Below, one piece after another: positions 1 through 8,218 of a stretch of DNA of 29,519 bases. This DNA is from Leptolinea sp. UBA5366 (GTDB taxonomy: Bacteria > Chloroflexota > Anaerolineae > Anaerolineales > Anaerolineaceae). The translations under genes were made by a program, and so were the position numbers. Each line of letters starts with the position of its first letter. Position 1 is the stretch's first letter. The notes under the pieces were generated by a model, which saw only the letters and a program-made list of their open reading frames with translations, was not told where the DNA came from and ran no database searches. The stretch lies in NCBI GenBank assembly GCA_002407845.1, contig DHPK01000022.1, positions 44,004 through 73,522 of the forward strand. Direction: 5' to 3'.

Positions 1-245
1 AGGTGGTGTAAGAGACCACCGGCGTACGTGGTGACACGGCGGCCGGGTAACCCCCATCTGGAGCAAGGCCAAGTAGAGGTAAAGCGAGGCGCGTACTCGC
101 GGGGATCTGCTCGATCCCCTTGAGCTTCGGGTAGGCTGCTAGAGTCGTACGGTAACGTGCGTCCCAGAGAGATGGTCATCTCAGTGGGAGAACTCGAGAT
201 CTCCTCTGAACAGAATGCGGCTTATAGATTAACCTGGCTTTTTTT
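1..245 (+). ncRNA. rnpB: RNase P RNA, bacterial type A (3' part)
   Basis: Catalytic RNA of ribonuclease P, which removes tRNA 5' leaders. The window opens inside the gene, so the 5' part is missing. Conserved type A stretches are visible in order: the GACCACCGGC and GTGACACGGC blocks (about 14-40), the AACCCCCATCTGGAGCAAGGCCAAGTAG-type region (49-77), the GGGTAGGCTGCTAGAG block (129-144), the GGTAACGTGCGTCCCAGAG block (151-170) and the terminal ACAGAATGCGGCTTAT segment (about 210-225) that forms the P4 and J regions. A run of seven T (239-245) after the last helix is the likely transcription end. The gene lies directly before the phosphoesterase gene on the same strand. Confidence 0.93.
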
Positions 246-273
246 AATACAGTGAAACGAACCGACCTGACTG

Positions 274-768
274 ATGAAAATAGCCCTGATTTCCGACACG
301 CATAACCATATCGCGGGTGTCTCCGCCGTTTTGAGGATTTTGGACGCTGAAAAAATCACAACCGTGATTCACTGCGGTGATCTGACCCGCGCAGAAACGC
401 TCGAACTGTTTCAGAATTTCACAATTCATCATGTCTGGGGCAATGGAGATCTTGATGCGATTGCTTACCAGATCGTTGCGCAGAGCTGCAAACCGAGCAG
501 CACCACATCCGAAGTGTATAGCGGAATTATTGCGGAAAAACGGGTAGCGGCTTTGCACGGGCATCAGTCGCGATTGCTGACGAGCCTGATCGAAAATGGT
601 AATTATGATTATGTCTTTCATGGGCACACACATCGCAAGCGCGATGAGCTGATCGGGCGAACCCGGGTGATTAATCCCGGAGCGGTTGGCGGGATGCTCC
701 GCAGTTTACGGAGCTGTGCGATTTTGGATTTGAAATCCGGGGATCTGAGTTCTTTCCAGATCGATTAA
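274..768 (+). CDS. YfcE/MJ0936-type metallophosphoesterase
   Basis: A 164-aa cytoplasmic phosphodiesterase of the small calcineurin-like family. The five metal-binding blocks are all present and in order: SDTHNH (residues 7-12), HCGDLT (33-38), GNGD (56-59), HGH (95-97) and HGHTH (116-120). These residues place a di-metal centre that hydrolyses phosphodiester or phosphomonoester bonds. Relatives act on cyclic or artificial phosphodiesters in vitro, and the natural substrate is generally unknown. The length is normal for the family and no domain is added. No good Shine-Dalgarno sequence precedes the ATG. The gene starts about 30 nt after the rnpB T-run and ends 10 nt before the next gene, so the two genes are probably co-transcribed. 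Confidence 0.9.
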   Translation: MKIALISDTHNHIAGVSAVLRILDAEKITTVIHCGDLTRAETLELFQNFTIHHVWGNGDLDAIAYQIVAQSCKPSSTTSEVYSGIIAEKRVAALHGHQSRLLTSLIENGNYDYVFHGHTHRKRDELIGRTRVINPGAVGGMLRSLRSCAILDLKSGDLSSFQID

Positions 769-778
769 GATTATAAAT

Positions 779-3472
779 ATGAAGATTATCGCTACTCATG
801 AACAAGCGGATTTTGACGCAGTCGCCTCGCTGCTGGCTGCGAAATATCTTTATCCGGATCACACCCCGATCCTGCCAAAGCGCGTCAATCGTAATATTAC
901 GGCATTTTTGAACGATTTCAGGGAAGATTTCTCCTTTTACAGTTATGCCAAAATCAAGGAAGAAACCATCAGCGCGGTTCTGATTGTCGATACGCAGTCG
1001 CTGAGCAACACCTCGCGCGTCACGGCTGAAACGGAAATCAGCGTCATTGACCATCACCAGCCCAAGTTGAACCTGCCGCAGACGTGGAAATGCCAGTTTG
1101 AGCGCACAGGCGCCTGCACCACAATTCTGGTGGAAAAAATACAGGAGCGCGGGTTATTTCCGTCAGCAATTCATTCCGTGATGCTGCTGATGGGCATTTA
1201 TGAGGACACCGGCAACATGACCTATGGCAGCACGACTGCCCGCGATCTGAAAGCTGCCGCCTGGCTGCTGGAACAAGGCGCTGACCTGAATGTGCTGAAC
1301 CGCTATTTGAACCAACCGCTTTCAGAACCCCAATCCTTGCTGGCAGACCGGCTGCTGGAAAACAGCGAAACGCTGGACATCATGGGGCAGCAGATCGTGA
1401 TCTCTCAGGCGGATGCCCGGGATATCAATGATGAATTTTCGACCGTAGCTCACTATCTGCGCGATATGTTGTCTCCGGATGCGATATTTGTCCTGCTGGC
1501 GACCAAAGCCGGTGTGCGGCTGATTGCGCGGGCGACGAACGATCGCCTCGATGTTGGAAAGATCATGAAACAGTTCAATGGCGGCGGGCATGCGCGCGCT
1601 GCAGCCGGACTTTGCACCACAGCAAAAGAACTTGATCCGCTCGATCAGGTTGGGGAAATTCGTAAAAAATTGCTGGAGATGCTGCCACTGTTTATCACGC
1701 CGCCGATCATGGTCGAGGAGATCATGTCAACCCGGCCGCTGGTGATCGATTCAGACATGAAACTGAATGAGGTGGCTGAACTGGTGCAGCGCTATGGATA
1801 CGAAGGATATCCGATTGTTGACCGCAGCCAAAACCTGATCGGACTATTAAACCGGCGTTCAGTCGAACGCGCCCAGGTTTTTAAGCTTGACCCGTCGATC
1901 GAATCGATCATGAACGCTGGAAACTTCAGCGTCAAACCGGGGGATTCAGTCGAGTATCTGAAAGAATTGATGAGTTTATCCGGCTGGGGACAGATTCCGG
2001 TAATCGAGAGGAATTCGTCTGAGATTATTGGGATCGTTACCCGCACTGATTTGATCAAGACGCTGACCGGGCGCAGCAGCATCCCCGGCAATCGCAACTA
2101 TGCCCAGCTGCTGCAGCGAACGCTGCCGACTGACGCGCTGACGCTGATCAAGATCGTTGCGGAAACGGCTTATAACTGCCATTATCCGGTGTACATTGTC
2201 GGAGGTTTTGTCCGCGATCTGATCCTTGAAAAGCCGGTGATGGATTTTGATATAGTCGTTGAAGGCGATGCGGTGCACCTTGCCCGCATGCTGGTCAACC
2301 TTTATGGCGGAAAAGTCAAAATTCATGCAAAATTCGGCACAGCGAAATGGATGATAGAGGATATTCATGACAAGATTACCAGAAAACCAGAGGCTCAGTC
2401 CGCAGCTGTGCGGAACGGGTCGCTGCCGAATTCTCTTGATCTGATTTCCGCGCGGACGGAGTTTTACGATTATCCGACGGCGATGCCGAAAGTCGAACGC
2501 AGCAGCATCAAGCTCGATTTGCACCGCCGTGACTTCACGATCAACACGCTGGCGCTGCGCTTGGATGGGGATCATTTTGGGGATCTGCTTGATTTTTGGG
2601 GCGGATTCTTGGATTTGCAGCAAAAATTGATCCGTGTGCTGCATTCGCTGTCGTTCACGGATGATCCTACCCGGATGCTGCGCGCAATCCGTTTTGAAAA
2701 CCGGTTCAATTTTGCGATCGAGAAAAACACGCGCATGCAGCTGATGGAAAGCCGCATGCTGCTGAAACGCGTCTCGGGACGTCGGATTATAAACGAGTTG
2801 GAGCTGTTTTTTCGAGAGGAGAATCCCGCGATTTGCCTTTCTGAGCTGGAGGACACCGGGTTGCTTGCTCAGATCCATCCCGCGATGCGCTGGCATACGC
2901 AGCAGACGAAAGCGCTGCAGATGCTGACTGAGGCAGAAATTCCCGACTATTGGCTGGAAGCGCTTCCTGAATTGCCGCAATTTCTTCAGGTCAGCGGAAA
3001 ATTCCTGATCTGGCTGGGAGACCACCCGGTTGATGTAATAAACGAAATCGGCAAACGCCTGCAGCTTTCGCAGGCATCTCTCAAAATGCTGAAATCCTTC
3101 TCGGAATTGCGTCAGAAAATGCCCGAAATCATCCAGTCCTGGCCGAGCGAGCAGACTTTTTTCCTGGAAAATCAGAGTCTGGAAGCAATTTACTGCTATG
3201 ACTGTCTGGCAGAGGACGATCGGGTTCATCATTCGGTTCAGAAATTCCTGACGAGCTGGCGGTACTTGAAACCCTTCACGACCGGCTCAGATTTGCGGAA
3301 GCAGCCTTATCCTGCCGGCAACTGGATTTCTGGCGTGCTGAAACGCTTGCGGAAAGGCTGGATTGACGAAGAGATCAGCTCCAGAGAAGAGGAGCAAAAA
3401 ACGCTGGATTATATTCTGCCGATCTTTACCAAAGGACTTGTGCCAAAAGGGAAAAATCCAATAGCTGACTGA
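779..3472 (+). CDS. tRNA nucleotidyltransferase fused to DHH and CBS domains (CCA- or A-adding)
   Basis: An 897-aa three-part protein. Residues 1 to about 300 are a DHH/DHHA1 phosphoesterase-like unit with HEQADFDA (7-14), DTQ (71-73), DHH (91-93) and a FNGGGHARAAAG block near 265. Residues about 306-430 hold two CBS repeats, which usually bind adenine nucleotides. From about 470 follows a class II poly(A) polymerase/tRNA nucleotidyltransferase head with GGFVRD (about 475-480), the catalytic DFD near 491, RRDFTINTLA, and RMLRAIRFENRF. This architecture is known from bacteria such as Aquifex and cyanobacteria, where CC- and A-addition may be split between two enzymes, so CCA- versus A-adding cannot be decided here. 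The tRNA-Thr in this window lacks an encoded CCA, which fits a need for the enzyme. The start codon has only a weak ribosome site. Confidence 0.9.
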   Translation: MKIIATHEQADFDAVASLLAAKYLYPDHTPILPKRVNRNITAFLNDFREDFSFYSYAKIKEETISAVLIVDTQSLSNTSRVTAETEISVIDHHQPKLNLPQTWKCQFERTGACTTILVEKIQERGLFPSAIHSVMLLMGIYEDTGNMTYGSTTARDLKAAAWLLEQGADLNVLNRYLNQPLSEPQSLLADRLLENSETLDIMGQQIVISQADARDINDEFSTVAHYLRDMLSPDAIFVLLATKAGVRLIARATNDRLDVGKIMKQFNGGGHARAAAGLCTTAKELDPLDQVGEIRKKLLEMLPLFITPPIMVEEIMSTRPLVIDSDMKLNEVAELVQRYGYEGYPIVDRSQNLIGLLNRRSVERAQVFKLDPSIESIMNAGNFSVKPGDSVEYLKELMSLSGWGQIPVIERNSSEIIGIVTRTDLIKTLTGRSSIPGNRNYAQLLQRTLPTDALTLIKIVAETAYNCHYPVYIVGGFVRDLILEKPVMDFDIVVEGDAVHLARMLVNLYGGKVKIHAKFGTAKWMIEDIHDKITRKPEAQSAAVRNGSLPNSLDLISARTEFYDYPTAMPKVERSSIKLDLHRRDFTINTLALRLDGDHFGDLLDFWGGFLDLQQKLIRVLHSLSFTDDPTRMLRAIRFENRFNFAIEKNTRMQLMESRMLLKRVSGRRIINELELFFREENPAICLSELEDTGLLAQIHPAMRWHTQQTKALQMLTEAEIPDYWLEALPELPQFLQVSGKFLIWLGDHPVDVINEIGKRLQLSQASLKMLKSFSELRQKMPEIIQSWPSEQTFFLENQSLEAIYCYDCLAEDDRVHHSVQKFLTSWRYLKPFTTGSDLRKQPYPAGNWISGVLKRLRKGWIDEEISSREEEQKTLDYILPIFTKGLVPKGKNPIAD

Positions 3473-3513
3473 TAGTTTCATTTTGAATTTGAATCAAACC
3501 AGCAGGCAACCGA

Positions 3514-3522
3514 TGCTACAAT
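3514..3522 (+). promoter_or_regulatory. Extended -10 promoter candidate for the GNAT gene
   Basis: TGCTACAAT fits the extended -10 pattern TG-N-TATAAT with one mismatch. No convincing -35 element lies at the usual distance. It is 33 nt before the chosen ATG at 3556 and in the short gap after the nucleotidyltransferase gene. Confidence 0.3.
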
Positions 3523-3555
3523 AAGGAATCAGAAGTGCTATTAAGGGAGTTCCTG

Positions 3556-4095
3556 ATGCAAAATTGGCTGGATACCGTTGAAATTCGCTTGATGCGAGAA
3601 ACTGATCTGCCTTCCATTGAATGGGGTGAGGAATATATTCGCTATCGGAAAGTGTATCGCGATGTGTATCGCAATTTTTTGGCAGGCCGATCGATCCTTT
3701 GGATAGCCGAGACAGAAAAGGACGGCATCGTCGGGCAGGTTTTTCTGACGCAAAAGAATCCCCACGAACTGTTTGATCCTGAACATCCGTATATGCTCCT
3801 GAGTTCATTCCGAGTGAAACCGGCTTTTCGCAACCTGGGGTTGGGAACGTTACTGCTCAAAGCCTGTGAAATTGCAGCTGGCGACAGAGGAATTCAGCGT
3901 ATATTCCTCAACTGCGCCCGATCCAATCAGCGCAGCAGAGCGTTTTATGAGCGCAATGGATATAGCGTTTTTCGAGACGATCCGGGGCGCTGGAGTTATA
4001 TTGACCATTTGGGACAGCTGCGGGAAGAAATTGACCCGGCATGGACGATGGTAAAAGTGGTTAATCAACAGGAGTCTGAGCCGCTTGAGGAGTGA
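3556..4095 (+). CDS. GNAT family N-acetyltransferase
   Basis: A 179-aa acyl-CoA-dependent N-acetyltransferase. The acetyl-CoA site is visible as the RVKPAFRNLGLGTLLLKA segment, which fits the motif A pattern R/Q-x-x-G-x-G/A. After it come an ILNCARSNQRSRAFYERNGY-like motif B, in which the NxxSRAFYERxGY pattern is typical, and a C-terminal aromatic strand. ATG 3556 is preferred over the in-frame GTG at 3535 because AAGGGAG (3543-3549) sits six bases before it. The substrate cannot be told from the sequence; amino groups of small molecules, peptides or ribosomal proteins are all possible. The gene is not obviously part of an operon: a candidate promoter precedes it and a weak hairpin with a T-rich tail follows. 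Confidence 0.88.
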   Translation: MQNWLDTVEIRLMRETDLPSIEWGEEYIRYRKVYRDVYRNFLAGRSILWIAETEKDGIVGQVFLTQKNPHELFDPEHPYMLLSSFRVKPAFRNLGLGTLLLKACEIAAGDRGIQRIFLNCARSNQRSRAFYERNGYSVFRDDPGRWSYIDHLGQLREEIDPAWTMVKVVNQQESEPLEE

Positions 4096-4208
4096 ACTGC
4101 CAGCCTCGTTGCACACCGAAAATTAATACGAAACATTTCAAAAAACACACGCTGAAAAAACCTGATCGTGGATTCGGCTGTTAAAATTAGAATAATTACG
4201 AATTGCAT

Positions 4209-4236
4209 GGACTGATCTGCAGTCCTCTTCTCTTAT
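4209..4236 (+). terminator. Possible terminator after the GNAT gene
   Basis: GGACTG (4209-4214) and CAGTCC (4220-4225) form a six-pair hairpin with a five-base loop, followed by the pyrimidine-rich TCTTCTCTTAT. The T-tract is interrupted, so termination may be weak. Confidence 0.35.
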
Positions 4237-4382
4237 GGATATCTCTTATGATTTTCTTCCGCATTGAAAATACCTGATCTGGAGTCAAAATCTGTTCTGT
4301 TTTTTGATTTGTCAGAGCTTGATCAGACGCTTTTAATCGCCTCATTATTGCTGCCAGATTCGGTCGGAGCGGTGTCTGTAGG

Positions 4383-4400
4383 TATAATTTAACTCGGAGA
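4383..4400 (+). promoter_or_regulatory. uvrB -10 element and ribosome site
   Basis: A perfect TATAAT (4383-4388) is followed by CGGAGA (4395-4400) and the ATG at 4405. The implied leader is very short, with a start near 4395 that almost overlaps the ribosome site. No good -35 is seen at 17 nt. An alternative promoter further upstream is possible. Confidence 0.35.
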
Positions 4401-4404
4401 AAAA

Positions 4405-6453
4405 ATGGGAAAACAATTTGAACTGCATGCGCCTTATCAAGCGATGGGAGATCAGCCCGAAGCGATTCGGGAACTGGTTGCCGGTGTGCAGAAGGGGTTC
4501 CGTCATCAAGTGCTGCTGGGCGCGACCGGCACCGGCAAGACCTTCACGATGGCGAACATCATTCAGGAACTTCAGATGCCGGCAGTGGTCATGGCTCACA
4601 ACAAAACGCTGGCGGCGCAGCTTTACGCCGAATTTAAGGAATTCTTCCCGCAGAACGCGGTCGAATACTTTGTGTCTTATTACGACTATTATCAGCCGGA
4701 AGCCTATGTGCCGCGGCATGATCTCTTCATTGAAAAGGAAGTTGACACCAATGATGAGATTGACCGGCTGCGGCTGGCGGCAACTGCAGCGCTGGCATCG
4801 CGATCAGACGTGATTGTGGTCGCATCAGTCTCCTGCATCTACGGTTTGGGGGATCCGGATCTGTTTGGCAAAGCGGTGATCAAGCTGACAACCGGGTCGG
4901 TAACCCGGCGGAATGCACTGCTGCGGAACTTGGTCGAAAGCCAATATCAGCGCAATGACATGGATTTTCATTCCGGCACCTTCCGCGTTCGCGGCGACAC
5001 GCTTGAAATCTTTCCGGCTTATGAGGACAGCGTGGCATACCGCATCTCTTTCTGGGGTGATGAAATTGAAAAAATCATGGAAGTCAATCCGCTGACCGGC
5101 GAGCTTGTTACCACGCATGATGAAATTTCGATCTTTCCGGCAAAGCATTACATCACCGAAGAGACACGCTTGAAGCAGGCGATCACGGACATTGAAAAGG
5201 AGATGGAAGAACAGATCAGCTTTTTCAAGGCGAATGAACGCTATCTTGAAGCCCAGCGCATTGAACAGCGTACAAAATTTGATCTGGAGATGATCCGGGA
5301 AACCGGATATTGCGCCGGGATCGAAAACTATTCGCGCCATCTCGATCAGCGCGAACCGGGCAGCCATCCCTGGACGCTGATGGATTATCTCCCGACAAAT
5401 TACCTCCTGTTCATTGATGAATCCCATATGACCATTCCGCAAATTCGCGGCATGTATCGCGGGGATCAGAGCCGCAAGACGGTTTTAGCGGAATATGGTT
5501 TCCGCCTGCCATCGGCTTTGGACAATCGCCCTTTGAAGTTTGAAGAATTTGAGCAGGTGATGGGCAACACGATTTACACCAGTGCAACTCCCGGACCGTA
5601 TGAGCTGGGAAAGTCCGAACAGACAGCTGAGCAGATCATTCGTCCAACAGGCTTGATTGATCCGGAAGTGGAGGTTCGTCCGATCAAAGGTCAGATTGAT
5701 GACCTGATCAGCGAGATCAGAAAGCGATCTGCGGTCAATCAGCGTGTGCTGGTTACGACGCTGACCAAGCGCATGGCGGAAGATTTATCGGAATATCTCA
5801 AGGATAATGAGATCAAAGTTCATTATCTGCATTCGGAAGTTGATACGCTGGAACGGATTTCGATTCTGCGCGATATGCGTTTGGGCGTCTATGACGTGAT
5901 CGTGGGGATCAACTTGCTGCGGGAGGGGCTGGACCTGCCGGAAGTCTCACTGGTAGCAATTTTGGACGCTGATAAAGAAGGGTTCCTGCGTTCGGGCGTG
6001 TCGCTGATTCAGACGATCGGACGGGCTGCACGCAACGTGGATGGAAAAGTCATTTTATATGCTGATAAAATGACGGACTCTATGAAATATGCAATTGATG
6101 AAACCAACCGCCGCCGGAAAAAACAGCAGGCCTACAACGACGCGCATGGAATCAAACCGATGTCGATCATCAAAGGCATTTATGACATTTCTGAACGGCT
6201 GACAACTTCAGCGGCGATTGCGGAAGACGCTGCCGATTATAAGGCGACACGCAAGAATCTGCCGAAGAATGAGCTGAAACATGTTTTAGCGGAATTAGAA
6301 CGCGAGATGAAGGAAGCTGCCAAGAATTTGCAATTTGAACGGGCGGCTGAACTGCGCGATCAGGTTTATGAGCTGCGCGGACTGGTCGCGGACGTGACGA
6401 ACGCTTCGCCCTGGAAACGAGCGAAAATGCTGGCGGGAGAAATCGATTTGTAG
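4405..6453 (+). CDS. uvrB: UvrABC excision nuclease subunit B
   Basis: A 682-aa DNA damage recognition helicase-like subunit of nucleotide excision repair. It receives DNA from UvrA, verifies the lesion and recruits UvrC. Visible features are Walker A GATGTGKT (39-46), the aromatic beta-hairpin YYDYYQPEAYVP (92-103) that clamps the DNA strand, the DESH helicase box (338-341), the SATPGPYEL motif, the ARNVDG/QTIGRAARN motif VI region, and a C-terminal UVR domain (about 628-662) that contacts UvrC. The length is normal. The next genes, a 71-aa unknown and dinB, are also related to DNA damage by position, and they begin about 70 nt further on with their own -10 candidate. Confidence 0.98.
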   Translation: MGKQFELHAPYQAMGDQPEAIRELVAGVQKGFRHQVLLGATGTGKTFTMANIIQELQMPAVVMAHNKTLAAQLYAEFKEFFPQNAVEYFVSYYDYYQPEAYVPRHDLFIEKEVDTNDEIDRLRLAATAALASRSDVIVVASVSCIYGLGDPDLFGKAVIKLTTGSVTRRNALLRNLVESQYQRNDMDFHSGTFRVRGDTLEIFPAYEDSVAYRISFWGDEIEKIMEVNPLTGELVTTHDEISIFPAKHYITEETRLKQAITDIEKEMEEQISFFKANERYLEAQRIEQRTKFDLEMIRETGYCAGIENYSRHLDQREPGSHPWTLMDYLPTNYLLFIDESHMTIPQIRGMYRGDQSRKTVLAEYGFRLPSALDNRPLKFEEFEQVMGNTIYTSATPGPYELGKSEQTAEQIIRPTGLIDPEVEVRPIKGQIDDLISEIRKRSAVNQRVLVTTLTKRMAEDLSEYLKDNEIKVHYLHSEVDTLERISILRDMRLGVYDVIVGINLLREGLDLPEVSLVAILDADKEGFLRSGVSLIQTIGRAARNVDGKVILYADKMTDSMKYAIDETNRRRKKQQAYNDAHGIKPMSIIKGIYDISERLTTSAAIAEDAADYKATRKNLPKNELKHVLAELEREMKEAAKNLQFERAAELRDQVYELRGLVADVTNASPWKRAKMLAGEIDL

Positions 6454-6489
6454 AATCTGATTTTGAGTATAGAAATAATGTTCTAATTG

Positions 6490-6498
6490 TGATAAAAT
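6490..6498 (+). promoter_or_regulatory. Extended -10 promoter candidate for the small gene and dinB
   Basis: TGATAAAAT fits TG-N-TATAAT with one mismatch. TTGAGT (6463-6468) lies upstream but at 24 nt, too far for a standard -35. The implied start is about 20 nt before the small gene. Confidence 0.3.
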
Positions 6499-6526
6499 CA
6501 TTTCAATCCTAAAAATGAGGTGCGAA

Positions 6527-6742
6527 ATGACGCTTGCAGAATATGTCAGACATTTTATCCGAGTTGAAGTCGGACTTCCTGAGGAGGACGGCTGGTATGA
6601 TGTGGTTGTGAAAACCAAGTCGATTTACGAAGGCGGCACCTTTTTAACGCAGATGTTATTTCAGGAGGGCAGCTGGGTGCCGAAAGACGGTTATTGTGAG
6701 ATGCATGTTTTATCCTGGGCATCGAATCATGACGAAATGTGA
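6527..6742 (+). CDS. Small protein of unknown function, coupled to dinB
   Basis: A 71-aa protein that I do not recognise. It is acidic to neutral, has no signal peptide or membrane segment, and looks like a small alpha/beta or all-beta fold: a short N-terminal helix, a VEVGL strand, an EEDGWYDVVV strand, then strands rich in Gly, Phe and Trp. The ATG at 6527 is preferred over the one at 6515 because GAGGTG (6517-6522) then serves as its ribosome site. Its stop codon TGA (6740-6742) overlaps the dinB ATG (6742) in TGATG, which implies translational coupling and argues that the gene is real. A role linked to polymerase IV or its expression is only an inference from this arrangement. Confidence 0.65.
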   Translation: MTLAEYVRHFIRVEVGLPEEDGWYDVVVKTKSIYEGGTFLTQMLFQEGSWVPKDGYCEMHVLSWASNHDEM

Positions 6743-7947
6743 TGGCGAAATTTAGAAAGATTTTACACCTCGATCTTGATGCTTTCTTTTGCGCGGTCGA
6801 AGAGCAGCTTGACCCATCGCTCAAGGGCAAAAAATTCGCGGTTGGCGGCAGTCCTGACCGGCGGGGAGTGGTTGCAACTTGTTCTTACGCAGCCAGAAAA
6901 TATGGCGTTCATTCCGCCATGCCAATGTCTCAGGCTGTCAGGCTCTGTCCTGACCTGCTGATCGTTCGCAATAATCATCACCAATACAGTGAGCGATCGA
7001 AAGAGGTGATGGCGATCATCCATGATCTGACGCCGCTGGTTGAGCAGGTCTCGGTGGACGAGGCTTTTATGGACGTCAGCGATTTGCCGCAGTCGCCGGA
7101 AGTTATCGCACGCCAGGTTCAAAACGAGATCAATCAGAAAACCCACCTGCCCTGCTCATTGGGCGCTGCGTCTAACAAGCTGGTCGCAAAAATTGCCAAT
7201 AATATCGGAAAAAAGCAGCGGAAGACAGATTCCTATCCGAACGCTGTCACCTGGATACCCGATGGGCAGGAAGCAGCTTTTCTGGCTCCGCTCAAGGTGG
7301 ATGAATTATGGGGAGTTGGAAAGAAAACAGCCCAGACTTTTGAAGGGATGGGCATTTACACCATTGGACAGCTGGCATCCTATCCGCCTGAATTGCTGAT
7401 GAACCGTTTCGGAAAAATGGGACTTGATTTTCATCTGCATGCGAATGGAATTGACGAGAGCCCGGTGAATCCGGATGACGCCATGCCCAAGTCAATCAGT
7501 CAGGAGATCACCTTCGACGTTGATGTCACGGACGAGGCAGTGCTGCGCAGGACGATCAGACGCCAGTCTGAGCAGGTTGGATTCAGGCTGCGGAAGGAGA
7601 AGCTGACCGGTTCGACAGTGAAGATTAAAATCCGCTGGGAGAATTTTGTGACATTTGTTCGCCAGACCAAAACTGAAATGCCGGTTTCTCAGGATTCGTT
7701 GATCAATAAAGCAGCGCAAGACCTATTCAGCGAAGTCTGGCTGGCGGACCCGCGGCCGGTCAGGCTGATTGGTGTCGGCGTGACCGGGATTCAGGAAGAA
7801 GAGCAGCAGCTTTCTTTGTTTCTGCCCGATACCCGCAAAGAAGATCATCTGCTCAAAGCGGTCGATGATCTGCGCAGTAAATTCGGAAGACAGGTGTTGA
7901 AACGGGCGGCTGATCTGGACAATCAAAACAGCCGTGACGGCGACTGA
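6742..7947 (+). CDS. dinB: DNA polymerase IV (Y family)
   Basis: A 401-aa error-prone translesion polymerase. The catalytic metal ligands are visible: Asp11 in LDLDAFFCAVEE, and Asp106-Glu107 in SVDEAFMDVS. The helix-hairpin-helix thumb (LWGVGKKTAQ) and the little finger domain follow. Near the C-terminus QLSLF (356-360) matches the beta-clamp binding motif QLxLF, so the protein should dock on the sliding clamp. ATG 6742 overlaps the stop of the preceding small gene; an in-frame GTG at 6739 is less likely. The last 40 residues after the clamp motif form a short extension with KEDHLLKAVDDLRSKFG, usual for this family. It is followed by the tRNA-Thr gene with its own promoter. Confidence 0.97.
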   Translation: MAKFRKILHLDLDAFFCAVEEQLDPSLKGKKFAVGGSPDRRGVVATCSYAARKYGVHSAMPMSQAVRLCPDLLIVRNNHHQYSERSKEVMAIIHDLTPLVEQVSVDEAFMDVSDLPQSPEVIARQVQNEINQKTHLPCSLGAASNKLVAKIANNIGKKQRKTDSYPNAVTWIPDGQEAAFLAPLKVDELWGVGKKTAQTFEGMGIYTIGQLASYPPELLMNRFGKMGLDFHLHANGIDESPVNPDDAMPKSISQEITFDVDVTDEAVLRRTIRRQSEQVGFRLRKEKLTGSTVKIKIRWENFVTFVRQTKTEMPVSQDSLINKAAQDLFSEVWLADPRPVRLIGVGVTGIQEEEQQLSLFLPDTRKEDHLLKAVDDLRSKFGRQVLKRAADLDNQNSRDGD

Positions 7948-8039
7948 ACGGGTGGCTGTGCATTCCTTTTAAGGCTGAATCCGGCTGCAGCAGTTTCAAT
8001 TTTTTTCCGACATATTTTATCTTCAAATGTAAAAGATAC

Positions 8040-8048
8040 TGGTATAAT
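8040..8048 (+). promoter_or_regulatory. Extended -10 promoter of tRNA-Thr
   Basis: TGGTATAAT is a perfect extended -10 element. It places the transcription start a few bases before the tRNA 5' end at 8064. A weak -35-like TTCAAA lies at 8022-8027. Confidence 0.55.
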
Positions 8049-8063
8049 ACCTGCCAGCAGAGT

Positions 8064-8136
8064 GCCAACATAGCTCAGCTGGTAGAGCAGGCGTTTCGTA
8101 AACGTCAGGTCAGGAGTTCGAATCTCCTTGTTGGCT
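8064..8136 (+). tRNA. tRNA-Thr(CGU)
   Basis: A complete 73-nt cloverleaf. The acceptor stem GCCAACA pairs with TGTTGGC, the D stem is GCTC/GAGC, and the anticodon stem GGCGT/ACGTC has the loop TTCGTAA with anticodon CGT. The T arm is AGGAG/CTCCT with the loop TTCGAAT, and the discriminator is T. The CCA end is not encoded (TCTTTTTG follows), so it must be added after transcription; a nucleotidyltransferase gene lies at 779-3472. A T-run (8138-8142) begins directly after the tRNA. Confidence 0.96.
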
Positions 8137-8148
8137 CTTTTTGTTTTA

Positions 8149-8181
8149 ATGTAAAACACCTCTGAAAGAGGTGCTTTACAT
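8149..8181. terminator. Long hairpin between tRNA-Thr and the lysozyme gene
   Basis: ATGTAAA-A-CACCTCT (8149-8163) pairs with AGAGGTG-C-TTTACAT (8167-8181), giving 14 base pairs with one A-C mismatch and a three-base loop. It stands between convergent units. No long T-run follows on either strand, so it may act as a transcript-end stabiliser rather than a classic intrinsic terminator. Confidence 0.45.
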
Positions 8182-8191
8182 GCAATGGTAA

Positions 8192-8210
8192 CTTGTTCAA
8201 AATGAACAAG
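8192..8210. repeat. Short inverted repeat at the lysozyme 3' end
   Basis: CTTGTTCA (8192-8199) and TGAACAAG (8203-8210) form a perfect 8-bp hairpin with an AAA loop, 9 nt beyond the lysozyme stop codon. It probably marks the 3' end of that leftward transcript. Confidence 0.4.
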
Positions 8211-8218
8211 AGGAAGAA

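Larger units (their letters stand above)
4096..4404 (+). other. Intergenic region between the GNAT gene and uvrB
   Basis: 309 nt, AT-rich, with no credible reading frame or RNA gene. It holds a possible terminator hairpin (4209-4225), a 9-bp direct repeat TCTCTTATG (4229-4237 and 4242-4250, 13-nt period) and the uvrB -10 element near its end. I saw no LexA-type palindrome of the Bacillus (GAAC-N4-GTTC) or E. coli (CTGT-N8-ACAG) kind. Confidence 0.6.

Noticed and set aside
1976..3232. A 418-codon open frame on the minus strand inside the tRNA nucleotidyltransferase gene
   Set aside because: It is antisense to a gene with clear motifs over its whole length, has no recognisable domain and has the composition expected of an antisense shadow.
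4096..4404. SOS box before uvrB
   Set aside because: Neither the Bacillus-type nor the E. coli-type LexA palindrome is present; a Chloroflexota-specific box cannot be excluded but cannot be supported either.
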